From the NCBI RefSeq assembly GCF_963674925.1, contig NZ_OY771649.1, positions 62,001 to 126,000 of the forward strand: a stretch of DNA of 64,000 nucleotides, written 5' to 3'. This document shows, in pieces, positions 27,218 to 36,284 of the stretch. The notes under the pieces are model-generated. The model searched no databases, was not told where the DNA came from, and saw only the letters and a program-made list of their open reading frames with translations. The position numbers were made by a program, and so were the translations under genes. The stretch is from an uncultured Draconibacterium sp. Lineage in GTDB: Bacteria; Bacteroidota; Bacteroidia; Bacteroidales; Prolixibacteraceae. How positions within the stretch are numbered: position 1 is the first letter of the stretch; the number at the start of each line of letters is the position of its first letter.

Positions 27218-27787
27218 GATATGAGGTACTTGATGTTTGATACTGGATTCTTGATCCTTGATACTGGATCCTAGATGTTGGATACTTGATACTATAGAAT
27301 TGTTAAGCTGATAAATTGTAAAATTGTAGTTTTTAACTTTCTATCTTATACTCTCCGAAAACTCTGTGATTTCTCTGTTTAACTCTGTGGTAAAATCCTT
27401 TATAATTGTTTTGCCTTTGTACTTGATATTGAATACTGGATTCTGGATGTTGGATCTTGATGCCCCGACGATTTCTGTCAGGATTCTGCTTTGCTCAACT
27501 TGAAACTAAAGAATTGTTAAACTGATAAATTGTAAAATTGTAGTTCTTAACATTCTGTCCAATTCTCTGTGTAACTCTGTGATTTCTCGGAGTAACTCTG
27601 TGGTATAATCGTTTAGATCTTTTTTGCCTTTGTACTTGATACTTGATACTGGATGCTCGATACAAACTCGTAACTCGTGGCTAGTGACTCGTAGCTTGTA
27701 ACTCTTTTGCTCCCATCGAGCGGTCGGGATTTTGTCCGGCAAATTCATTCTCATCTTTTGCCTTTAACCTTTTGCCTTGATTCTTGT
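27218..27787. repeat. Spacer with a duplicated ~214-bp unit and TACTTGATACTGGAT-type words
   Basis: No gene is seen. A unit beginning at GAATTGTTAAGCTGATAAAT (27297) recurs at 27511 with about 214-bp spacing, including AAATTGTAAAATTGTAG, ACTCTGTGATTTCTC and TTTGCCTTTGTACTTGATA. Short TGGATNCTTGATACT words surround both copies. The direct duplication is imperfect, so it is not a fresh event. Confidence 0.75.
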
Positions 27788-29569
27788 CTAGAAGCGGTAC
27801 ATAATTCCCAGTTTCCCGTGGAAATTAAAAACATCATCGCCTCTGCTGTTATCCCAGTATTCATTCCAGTTAAAGTCATACACCCATTGGTAGTTTTTGG
27901 CTCCAACAAATTTTAAATTCAGCGAAAATAACAGGTTTTTATAATCCCAGCTCCCGTTTAGTGCAGCTGCCAGATCTACCCAGTGCATTCGTATATCCTT
28001 TACAATTTCATTATGGAAATCTTCGTTGTGCGCATATCGTTCCAGTTGCATACCAATTGCTTTTAACCCTTTATTCCAGCCTACATTAAAACTTAATAGG
28101 TTGCTGCCAGGTCCAATTCCTGCACCCAGCAGTTGTCCCTGGTGGGTATACCCCTGCCGGACACCAACACCGGTGTACCAGGTTTTGCTTCCCTGTTGAT
28201 AAACTCCCTGGCTTCCTCTTAATACTGAAGTTGGATTTTTTGCCAAATGAGTGATTTCCATACCCACTTGTATCACTTCACCCTCTGAATGGAGTTCAAT
28301 TAGTTTTCTGAACCCATAGTTAAAGGCTCTTGAATGATCCATTTCTACCACAAAATCTCTTCCGTCCCAATGATTGTCGGCCAGGCCATATTCCGCATAT
28401 ATTTCAACATGTGCTTTGGGCCAGACGTAACGCATAAAAAAGGAATTGTAGGAGTCTCTTTTCTGGTGATTGCTCAATTGTCCTTCCTCTGTGTCTTCTG
28501 CCTGCTCTTGTAATTTCTTTTCACGAAACGAGCTGAAAATGGGAAGGTAGGCGTCGAAAGAGTCGTCCATATCGATCTTATACATCTGGAAACTACGTAT
28601 TAAACCCAGGTGAAGACCTTTTACCCACTTTGGACTGTAATTCAGGATCATCCCGTTAAAATAACGGTCGTCCTGACGTTTGGGCGAATAAAAGAGCATG
28701 CCGTTATGGTCTGTTACTTCGTGATTGGGAGGAGGGTATCCCGAAGCTTTTAAATTTCCAATTACAATTTGTCCTTCAAATGAACCTACAGGTGTGCGAA
28801 TGGGACGGATGGTATTTAGGGTATAATGGCGAAAACCGGGTGCCGTGTTGGTCATTAAAAGGCTATTCCGTCTGCCGGGGCCCCACCAGAGATTTTCATT
28901 GGAAAAACCCAGTGAAATGGATTTGTAGTTAATACGCACACTGCTTTGCCCCCAGTTAAACTGGTTGTAGGCATCTTCGCCAAAACGTTCCGGCTGATCG
29001 ATGTAATTTAAGGTATTAAAATAATATTGGGCCCATCTTAAAGTAGCCAGCTCCGGATTTTCACGTGTTAACGGGAACCCATCATACTCCGGATTGGGAG
29101 TGTAGACATATTCCGGTTGTATTTTTGCAGAAAGAGAAGGTAGATTTTCGCCAAAGGCAACCTTAAAATAGAGGCCACCGCTAACAAAGGTCTGATAACC
29201 TTTGGCAGGAATCATAGTCCCATCGTTCCAGTCTTCAGGATGGTGCGAATTGTATTGATTGGTCCAAACCAAAGGAAGAAGTTTTAGCGAGAGATCTGAG
29301 GGCAAACTTTTGCCCAAAAGCTCATTAACATCCCTGTTAAAAAAACTTCCGGTGGTTTCATCTGGCCGGTGCGAATCTCTAACTCCAAAGGCTTCAACAG
29401 GGAAGAGGGGATAGGATACAAAAGAATAATCCGCCTCTATATTACCGAGTAATTGTTCTCTTCGGTAATAGTCTTCCAACTGATCAAAGTTGCTTGAGAG
29501 CGCTTGCGCCCCAACTTGTTCGGTAACAACAAGGATTAAAGCTATTAATAGATAATATTTCCTGGTCAT
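27788..29569 (-). CDS. Capsule assembly Wzi family protein (copy 3)
   Basis: A 593-residue outer-membrane protein with a signal peptide (YYLLIALILVVTEQVGAQA). It matches copy 2 block by block (DYYRREQLLGN, NQYNSHHPEDWNDGTMIPA, FSNENLWWGPGRRNSLLMTN, TPVGSFEGQIVIG) but carries extra loops, and ends in GIMYRF. Tandem duplication followed by divergence is the simplest explanation. It is the first gene of the wzi pair, following a repeat-rich spacer. Confidence 0.88.
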   Translation of the reverse strand: MTRKYYLLIALILVVTEQVGAQALSSNFDQLEDYYRREQLLGNIEADYSFVSYPLFPVEAFGVRDSHRPDETTGSFFNRDVNELLGKSLPSDLSLKLLPLVWTNQYNSHHPEDWNDGTMIPAKGYQTFVSGGLYFKVAFGENLPSLSAKIQPEYVYTPNPEYDGFPLTRENPELATLRWAQYYFNTLNYIDQPERFGEDAYNQFNWGQSSVRINYKSISLGFSNENLWWGPGRRNSLLMTNTAPGFRHYTLNTIRPIRTPVGSFEGQIVIGNLKASGYPPPNHEVTDHNGMLFYSPKRQDDRYFNGMILNYSPKWVKGLHLGLIRSFQMYKIDMDDSFDAYLPIFSSFREKKLQEQAEDTEEGQLSNHQKRDSYNSFFMRYVWPKAHVEIYAEYGLADNHWDGRDFVVEMDHSRAFNYGFRKLIELHSEGEVIQVGMEITHLAKNPTSVLRGSQGVYQQGSKTWYTGVGVRQGYTHQGQLLGAGIGPGSNLLSFNVGWNKGLKAIGMQLERYAHNEDFHNEIVKDIRMHWVDLAAALNGSWDYKNLLFSLNLKFVGAKNYQWVYDFNWNEYWDNSRGDDVFNFHGKLGIMYRF

Positions 29570-30774
29570 ATGCTGTTTTTTCTTGTTTTTGATGGGGGGT
29601 AGTATTTCTGTTCTAAATCCATCGCCCTTACGGACAATGCTATCATGTGCCGGGGCTTTGTCCCTATCGTTTTTACCCCTGATCCGCCAGCTGGCGGAGG
29701 ACGTTCTTAGCGTGAATTGATTCAGGTTTTTGTTTTGATTATCTTTTATCTGTTGTGTCGTCCCTAACGGGACTTGAGTTCATCGTGTTGTAAATTGTTT
29801 TTACCAACCTTCCGTCCCTAACGGGACTTTTATCCAAGGAATCCGCACCAGCGAAGGATGATGCCGAATAATGGCGGGGCTTTGCCCCTATAGTTTTTAC
29901 CCCTGCCCCCTGAAGGTGTACGATCTTAACGTGATTTGACTAATGTTCTTGTTTAGAAATATGTTTTTCAGTAATGTCGTCTAGCTGGCGCTGATTTGTA
30001 ATGCCATAGAGATTTGATATTAATATCCCCGGGTTTTAACCCGGGGTTACGAGCGAAACGAATAGAGCGGCGCAATCAGCCCGTTGGTTTACTCCTGAAC
30101 GCTTTTTGCGCCGCAGGAATATGTCGTTCCAATTTCGTTTTTCCTATGGTCTCTTCCATGGAATTTTTTATTATCTAAAGATTCCCCGGATTTGAGTTTT
30201 TATCGCTGTAACTTACCAGAGGATTGTTTTGTTTGTTACCCCTGACCCGCCAGCTGGCGGAGGACGTTCTTAGCGTGATTTGAATAAGTTTTTTGTTTTG
30301 ATTATCTGTTTATCTGTTGTGTCGTCCCTAACGGGACTTGAGTTCATCGTGTTGTACAGTGTTTTTACCAACCTTCCGTCCCTAACGGGACTTTTATCCA
30401 AGGAATCCGCGCCAGCGAAGGATGATGCCGAATAATGGCGGGACTTTACCCCTATGGTTTTTACTCCTGATCCGCCAGCTGGCGGAGAACGATCTTACGT
30501 GATTTGAATAAGGTTTTTGTTTAGATAAGATGTTTATCTGTTGTGTCGTCCCTAATGGGACTTGAGTTCATCGTGTTGTACAGTGTTTTTACCAACCTTC
30601 CGTCCCTAACGGGACTTTTATCCAAGGAGTCCGCGCCAGCGAAGGGTTGATAATTAGATAGTTCAACTAAATATGATTTTTTTGAGTTTTACTAATGATC
30701 CAAAACGGATGTCCTTTCAGGACAATTTGAAAATAAACTTCAGTCTGAAAGTAGTTGTTTAAAGGAATTTGTTT
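29570..30774. repeat. Repeat-rich spacer with GTCCC..GGGAC palindromes
   Basis: No gene is seen in 1.2 kb. A unit of about 220 bp occurs at about 29674-29890, 30239-30460 and 30467-30648. Each has CCGCCAGCTGGCGG, then TGTTGTGTCGTCCCTAACGG and TTCCGTCCCTAACGGGACTT, so two palindromes each. Between the first and second units, CCCCGGGTTTTAACCCGGGG (30027-30046) and GCGGCGCAATCA with a later GCGCCGCA resemble parts of the 442-bp array at 36.3-37.6 kb. Features fit a REP-like or non-autonomous element; no transposase gene is present in the window. Confidence 0.8.
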
Positions 30775-32265
30775 TCAATATTCCTTATCCTGTCTTTTTT
30801 CTTTCACCAAAACAGCCGGGATCCATCCTTTTGTTTTGGCAAATACAAAAGCTTCATCGATTAAGGGGTTTTTAAATACCCAGGCTTGTATACCAAAATA
30901 CACCAAAGCCGACAGCAGAACTGCAATTAAAAGGCAGATGACTTCATTATCCGAGATCGTACGTACTCCATAGGCAATGGGAATAAAAAGTAAACACGAC
31001 AGAAAAGCCTTGGACAGCATTCCCCAATCCAGTTTAAATTTTATGAATTTGTGCGCAAAATAGCCCGCGATTCCAGTCACTACAATTTCGCTGGTAACGG
31101 TAGCCACTGCTGCTCCTTTATCCTTAAAGCTGCTAATGAGCAAAAGGTTTAAAACAATGCTCACGCACATACCCGCAAGTGTTGCCCAGAGGTATTTTCG
31201 TTCGTAACCGGCCGGAATTAACAGTTGAAAACCAAAAATATGGGCAATTCCTATTATCAGTGCCAAAGGTGCACTTATTTTCATGGTCAGTGCTGCATTG
31301 GCAAATTCCAACCCTGAAATAGAAATAATAAACTCATTTGCAAAAAGAAAAAGCCCAAAACTAACGGGCACACCCAGTAAACAGGTAAAAGCAAAGGATT
31401 GGTTAATCAACTTATCCACCTGAATTTTGTCTCTACTCTCCAGGCTTTGTGTGATACGGGGTATTAATACCGTACCCAGCGCTATCAGTACCGGAATGGT
31501 AATTTTATTGATCTTTACGGCTGCCGTATAAAGTCCCACTGCGGTATCGTCGGCCAGAAAACCCAGCAACAAAGTATCGATAACCGAATAAATGCTAATG
31601 GATACCGAAGTGCCCAGCAAGATTAGCAAAGCCGGAAGGTGATGTTTTAGTTCCAGGGTTTTGAAATGAAAGGAGATAATATTTCGGATTCCCCATAAAT
31701 TCCATAGGTGGTTGGCTAAGATTGAAAAAATAACCACCGCAAAATAGACCAGCAGATCTTCCTTGGATTTTACAAATACAAAGAGCGCCACTAAGGAAAG
31801 TGCCTTTATGCTTATGGAGCGCATGGATAAAAAGCGAAATTGCTCCATGCCGTTGTAATACCAGTCGAGGTTCGAGAAGGCACTTATAACAATTAAACCT
31901 CCCAGCATATAAAGCTGAAGATCATCGTGAAACCAGGGAACAAAAAACAAAATTACCAGGTATACCAAAAGCAAAAGAAACGAACTGATACCATTTAAAA
32001 ACAGCAGTTCGGAAACTGTTTTGCTTATTTGAGCCTGGTCGTTTCGGATTTTTGCAATTTCACGTACGCCGTAAATGGGTATTCCAATGGCTGCCAGTAA
32101 AACAAAGTATTGGGCAAATACCAGTATAAACTGAATCTTTCCAAAAGCTTCGGGACCCAATACCCGCGACGCATAGGAAAAGCTGATAAAGGGAAACAAT
32201 AAGTTGCTCAACAAGAGCAGACTATTGTGAAATAAATTCCTTTTTATAGATGCTGTTTTATTCAA
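30775..32265 (-). CDS. Wzx-type polysaccharide flippase (module 1)
   Basis: A 496-residue polytopic membrane protein of the polysaccharide biosynthesis/MATE-like family, with about 12-14 hydrophobic segments. The N-terminal ASRVLGPEAFGKIQFILVFA (about 31-50) is the family signature near helix 2. It would flip the lipid-linked repeat unit to the periplasm. It is separate from the Wzx in module 2 and only weakly similar to it by eye, which supports two independent glycans. Confidence 0.9.
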   Translation of the reverse strand: MNKTASIKRNLFHNSLLLLSNLLFPFISFSYASRVLGPEAFGKIQFILVFAQYFVLLAAIGIPIYGVREIAKIRNDQAQISKTVSELLFLNGISSFLLLLVYLVILFFVPWFHDDLQLYMLGGLIVISAFSNLDWYYNGMEQFRFLSMRSISIKALSLVALFVFVKSKEDLLVYFAVVIFSILANHLWNLWGIRNIISFHFKTLELKHHLPALLILLGTSVSISIYSVIDTLLLGFLADDTAVGLYTAAVKINKITIPVLIALGTVLIPRITQSLESRDKIQVDKLINQSFAFTCLLGVPVSFGLFLFANEFIISISGLEFANAALTMKISAPLALIIGIAHIFGFQLLIPAGYERKYLWATLAGMCVSIVLNLLLISSFKDKGAAVATVTSEIVVTGIAGYFAHKFIKFKLDWGMLSKAFLSCLLFIPIAYGVRTISDNEVICLLIAVLLSALVYFGIQAWVFKNPLIDEAFVFAKTKGWIPAVLVKEKRQDKEY

Positions 32266-32608
32266 AATCTTTTATAGGTGCAAAAGAATGGAAACTTTAA
32301 TTTGCTTAATTACGATAAATCCATTTGTATGGGTTATTGGTCAATAGTCATTGGTCAATAGTCATTGGTCAATAGTCACTGGTCAATAGTCAGTGGTCAA
32401 TAGTCAGCAACCTATAACCAGTATCCGGTATCCAGGTGGTCTGTTGTTAAACCCACGCGAAAGAATTCGTGCGGCAGCTGTGTAAATAGATTCGGGAGGA
32501 AGGGAGGTATTGTATCGAGGTCAATGGATTGTTGCACCATGCGAAAGGATTAGCGAGTTAGCTGTATGTCCTTTTAACTATTGTTGCTGAACGGTTACTT
32601 CGCTCCGC
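32266..32608. other. Intergenic spacer holding a 14-bp tandem array
   Basis: No gene is seen in this 343-bp stretch. It contains the 14-bp tandem array listed separately and otherwise non-coding sequence before the GT2 stop codon. Confidence 0.6.
32334..32403. repeat. 14-bp tandem repeat, five copies
   Basis: Five consecutive 14-bp units with consensus TCATTGGTCAATAG (variants TTATTGG, TCACTGG, TCAGTGG) span 70 bp. The same word family occurs at 21478-21493 and inside the wzz coding sequence at about 55031-55060. Confidence 0.9.
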
Positions 32609-33481
32609 TCAGGAAACCTTTTTTTTCTTTTTGGAAGGTTTTAAGGCTTCCAATTTCGATTTTAGTTTGAGTTTATAATCCAACTCCTGCAGTATTCGTT
32701 TGTTGGTTTTCCATCTATGAGGATCATAAAACCATCCCCATTTATTAAAATAGCGAATGGTATTGATCATATGAATCATCATCATTCTTGCACTCTTGTA
32801 TGAGTGGCGGTGATGATAGTGGGTAATCTCAACTTTTGGGTAATAAATGGTCTCATAGTGTTCATGAATTCTTCGGGAGAGATCAAAGTCTTCGGCATAA
32901 AGGAAAAAACGTTCATCGAACAGCCCCACCTTTTTTAAAGCTTCCGTTTTAAAAAACATAAAACATCCTGAAAGGCAAGGGGCTTCAATGGTCGTATTGT
33001 ACCCGTTAAAAGCCAACTGATATCTTTTTCGTTTCTCCTTTAATATGTTTTCGGGTAAAAAGAGCCGGATAATCAGGTTCGACGGTGTTGGTAAAAGTTT
33101 GGCAAGGTATTGTACTTCGCCTCTAAGGTTTAGTACCTTCGGAAGAAGCAAGCCTGTTTTTGGATGTTTTTTAAAGTAAGAGATTATTTTTGGTATGACT
33201 CCCGCAGAGAAATAAATGTCGGTATTTAAGGCCAGGTGATATTCTGACTGATCCAAAATTTTCCGGATAGCCATATTATGTGCTGCTCCGTACCCCAGGT
33301 TCTTCCCCACAAAAATGTATTCAATTTTATCGTTACGAATCACATTCTTTAATCGGTCATCAGGCGAATTATCCACAATAATAATTTTGGAAAAGATATC
33401 TTCCTGTAACAGGGAGTGACATACTTTTTCCAATTCTGCCATTGATGTTTTATATAGTACAATACTGGCTGTAATCATCAT
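32609..33481 (-). CDS. GT2 family glycosyltransferase (module 1)
   Basis: A 290-residue GT2 enzyme: TASIVLYKTSMAELEKV (4-20), IIIVDNSPDD (33-42), GKNLGYGAAHNMAI (59-72) and ALNTDIYF (84-91) as the metal-binding site, then FLYAEDFDLSRR. The layout resembles rhamnosyltransferases. The C-terminus is very basic (a run of lysines), which may bind membrane phospholipids. It follows the initiating transferases at 33.5-35.7 kb and is a candidate for adding the second sugar. Confidence 0.88.
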   Translation of the reverse strand: MMITASIVLYKTSMAELEKVCHSLLQEDIFSKIIIVDNSPDDRLKNVIRNDKIEYIFVGKNLGYGAAHNMAIRKILDQSEYHLALNTDIYFSAGVIPKIISYFKKHPKTGLLLPKVLNLRGEVQYLAKLLPTPSNLIIRLFLPENILKEKRKRYQLAFNGYNTTIEAPCLSGCFMFFKTEALKKVGLFDERFFLYAEDFDLSRRIHEHYETIYYPKVEITHYHHRHSYKSARMMMIHMINTIRYFNKWGWFYDPHRWKTNKRILQELDYKLKLKSKLEALKPSKKKKKVS

Positions 33482-33519
33482 CTTCAGTTTTGTTCCTCGT
33501 TCTCAAATCGTTCCATTAT

Positions 33520-34242
33520 TTAATGGCCTCCTCCTTTTAACACCACCAACATTCCTTTTGCAATTACCCCCAGGTCGGTAAATAGAAGTTTTATCGCCGA
33601 ATAGTGCAGATAACGGTGTATATATTCGTATTCATAAATGGGATTGCCAAATTCCGGTGTCCCTTTACGAATGTGTCCATAGCCCAATAAACCACCTCTG
33701 ACTAATTTTCGGGTTACGTTGCCTTGTGCCAGATCTCTTTCGTAATGATGAACTGCCAGAGGCCGGGGCCCCACAAACGACATATCACCTTTTAAGATAA
33801 GAAAGAATTGTGGCAGCTCATCAATATAAAATTTTTTTACAAAACGGCCTAAAAATGTGCGGGCTTCCGGCATCCATTCATTCTGATAGGCGTGCCAGTC
33901 GCCTTTGGCCTGTAGTTCCTTATCGATGTATTTTTCTTTTATCAGACGTATTTTCCACTTCTTAAACTTTTTTCCACGACTTACACCATAGTAGTAAAAA
34001 AACAGTGGCCCTTTGTTTTCTTTAACAACCAAACCTTCAATCCAGTTGGCCAGCAGTAAAATCAAGAATACAGGCAAAGACAGTAAGACGAAAAAAGAAG
34101 CCAACAATTTATCAAAGCATAATTTTGGGAAGGGAACTTTTAACGGCTCCTCTAGCTCAAAAATATCTTTATACCGTTGCTTTATCTCTTCTGTTGGTGG
34201 TTGATAGGGAAAGGCTCCTTTTGGTTCGTTTATCGTATTCAT
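33520..34242 (-). CDS. Sugar transferase (PglC-type monotopic phosphoglycosyltransferase)
   Basis: A 240-residue minimal bacterial sugar transferase: one re-entrant hydrophobic helix (about 44-66), the catalytic dyad in YIDELPQF (D141, E142) and GDMSFVGPRP (152-161). It lacks the N-terminal four-span region of WcaJ, so it is the small PglC-like form. It would transfer a sugar-1-phosphate to undecaprenyl phosphate. It differs from canonical enzymes in having KKFKKWKIR where FKFRSM is common, a region involved in membrane docking. It lies 21 bp downstream of a second, large-form transferase. Confidence 0.88.
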   Translation of the reverse strand: MNTINEPKGAFPYQPPTEEIKQRYKDIFELEEPLKVPFPKLCFDKLLASFFVLLSLPVFLILLLANWIEGLVVKENKGPLFFYYYGVSRGKKFKKWKIRLIKEKYIDKELQAKGDWHAYQNEWMPEARTFLGRFVKKFYIDELPQFFLILKGDMSFVGPRPLAVHHYERDLAQGNVTRKLVRGGLLGYGHIRKGTPEFGNPIYEYEYIHRYLHYSAIKLLFTDLGVIAKGMLVVLKGGGH

Positions 34243-34263
34243 GTTTTTGTCGATTCCTTTTTG

Positions 34264-35682
34264 TTATGCGGCATTTTTATAGGCATGTCGGCCAAACACC
34301 GTTTGCCAGATAATTTTCAGATCCCACCCAAATCTCCAGTTTTCGATGTATTCCATATCGGCTTTCACCCTGTTTTCCATAGAGGATAACTTTTTTGTTT
34401 CACCACGCAAGCCTTTTACCTGCGCCCAACCTGTTATTCCCGGTTTTACATAGTGCCTTACCAGGTAATTATCGATAAGAGACGAGTATTCTTCGGTATG
34501 TTTTAACATATGAGGACGTGGCCCTACAACCGACATCTGCCCGGACAAAACATTTAAAAACTGTGGTAATTCATCGATGTTGGTACGGCGCATTAACCGG
34601 CCTAATTTCGTGATCCGGTCGTCGTTAGCTGTTGCCTGTCTGTCGTTCGCCTCATTGTTCACCTTCATGCTTCTGAATTTTAAACATTTAAAGGTTTTGT
34701 TGTTTATCCCCGTTCGCTCCTGTACAAAAAAAACAGGCCCTTTGGAATCGAGTTTAATTAGAAGGGCAATTATGGGGAATAACCAGGAGAAAAGAAAGAT
34801 GCAAAGCGTTAATGAAAACACCAGGTCGAAGATTCTTTTTTGTACCCGGAAGCCTACGCTGTCGAGCGGAATTTCCTGGGGATTGATTACCACCATATTT
34901 CCTATCGATTCGGTGTTAAAACGATTCCGGAACCATAGTTGATTGGTAGGGATAAAGTTTAAACGTACTCCTTTACGGTTGCAAATTTTTAGTACTTCTT
35001 TCCCTTTTTTTTCAGCATTTCCTCCGTTAAAAAACGAGATGGTATAGTATATGATGTTTATATCGTGTTTATCGATTAGTTTTTCCAATTGGTCGGGATG
35101 CCCCAGGAAGTCTTCTTTAATATTTTCTTTTGAGCTTATAAAACCTGAAAAACTATACCCTAAACTGGGATTGCTGCTAATAATTTGTTGTAACAGCAAA
35201 CCTGTATCATTATAGCCTATTATGGCGGCATGTAAGGTATTAAAACGTTTTCCTCGTTTGAATTTTAAATAGCGGTATATCAGCCAATAGGCTATAATTT
35301 TAAGGAAATAAAACAACAGGGCATACTTCCAAAAGAACAATTGAGAAAGATGTAACGGGACAAACAGTAAGTTGAAACTTGCTGCCACCATTATAAAAAC
35401 AAGCTGGCGTTTGCTGATTCGCCATATCCGGTTGGTAAAACTATCGCGTAAGAAAAGATTCCGTTTGGTAAAAGCCAGATAGCTGATTACCCAGGCGAGG
35501 TTACCATGCAAAATGTAGGTGCTCATCAGCCGGATATTACGAAGCGAGATATCTAAATCGACCCAGGCAACGAAGACCAGCGACAGGTTAAGCAAAAACA
35601 AATCAAAGGCCAGATAAGTATAAAGAAGTTCGGTTTCGCGGGATTTCATAATGGAATTGTCAAATCTGTCTGTTACTTTCAA
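34264..35682 (-). CDS. Undecaprenyl-phosphate glucose phosphotransferase-like (WcaJ family)
   Basis: A 472-residue large-form phosphoglycosyltransferase: four or five N-terminal spans (20-140), a nucleotide-binding-like domain starting at AAIIGYNDTGLLLQ (162-175), and the C-terminal catalytic domain with FKCLKFRSMK (331-340), NIDELPQF (368-375) and VVGPRP (385-390). It primes glycan synthesis by adding a hexose-1-phosphate, often glucose, to undecaprenyl phosphate. Met12 (35649) is an alternative start that fits the usual N-terminus better. It appears to be the first gene of a transferase-transferase-GT2 run, with a 2-kb repeat-rich spacer upstream. Confidence 0.92.
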   Translation of the reverse strand: MKVTDRFDNSIMKSRETELLYTYLAFDLFLLNLSLVFVAWVDLDISLRNIRLMSTYILHGNLAWVISYLAFTKRNLFLRDSFTNRIWRISKRQLVFIMVAASFNLLFVPLHLSQLFFWKYALLFYFLKIIAYWLIYRYLKFKRGKRFNTLHAAIIGYNDTGLLLQQIISSNPSLGYSFSGFISSKENIKEDFLGHPDQLEKLIDKHDINIIYYTISFFNGGNAEKKGKEVLKICNRKGVRLNFIPTNQLWFRNRFNTESIGNMVVINPQEIPLDSVGFRVQKRIFDLVFSLTLCIFLFSWLFPIIALLIKLDSKGPVFFVQERTGINNKTFKCLKFRSMKVNNEANDRQATANDDRITKLGRLMRRTNIDELPQFLNVLSGQMSVVGPRPHMLKHTEEYSSLIDNYLVRHYVKPGITGWAQVKGLRGETKKLSSMENRVKADMEYIENWRFGWDLKIIWQTVFGRHAYKNAA

Positions 35683-36284
35683 TCATCTGCATAGCCAACG
35701 AAAATAGAAAAAAATATTTGGCCTTCTGTTGATTTTAATCAAGTTTTACTTCGTGAATATATTTTCTGTTTTTTGTTTCAGTTTCTAACTGATTACAGGA
35801 TTATCAGTTAGCGGTATAAAATGGAAGGTTCTCTGTTAAAAAAAAATAACAGCAACTTTTTGTTTTCTGTTTGTCGACAATTGCTCTTTTTCGCTGCCCC
35901 AAAGCCTGAAAAAGGAACGCATTGAACAAGTTTTATATTATTTTTTTTATCCACGAATTATACCGATTACTCCAATTACTGCCGTATAGATAAATTTCTC
36001 CTCCTGACCCCCTTTGTCTGACGACATTTTCCCCCAAGGGGGACAACGTTTTGTATAATTTCTGTATTATCTTAAATATATGCACCAATTGCGCGGATTA
36101 CACGAATCGGGTTGGAATGGTTTGTTTATGATAAAAACCTGGTCTTTTGGAAAACACCCAAAGGTTATTCGTGTCACGGTAAAACCTTATTTTTCAGAAC
36201 AACCTTAGTAGCTATATGGTATAAAGAAGATTAAAACCTTATTAAGCTTATTATTCGTTTCTGAAGGTTTCGTTTTGGTATGGT
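35683..36284. other. Spacer with one copy of a dispersed ~300-bp repeat
   Basis: No gene is seen. The first 260 bp are AT-rich and may include the promoter of the WcaJ-like gene. From about 35949 to 36243 the sequence matches 40350-40665 (for example TTTCTCCTCCTGACCCCCTT, GGAAAACACCC and AACCTTAGTAGCTATATGGT). Confidence 0.75.

Noticed and set aside
29750..30650. CRISPR-like array of GTCCC repeats
   Set aside because: Spacing is irregular, units are palindromic composites, spacers are not unique and no cas gene is present.
34577..34942. 121-codon plus-strand frame opposite the WcaJ-like gene
   Set aside because: Overlaps the catalytic domain of a well-supported gene on the other strand.
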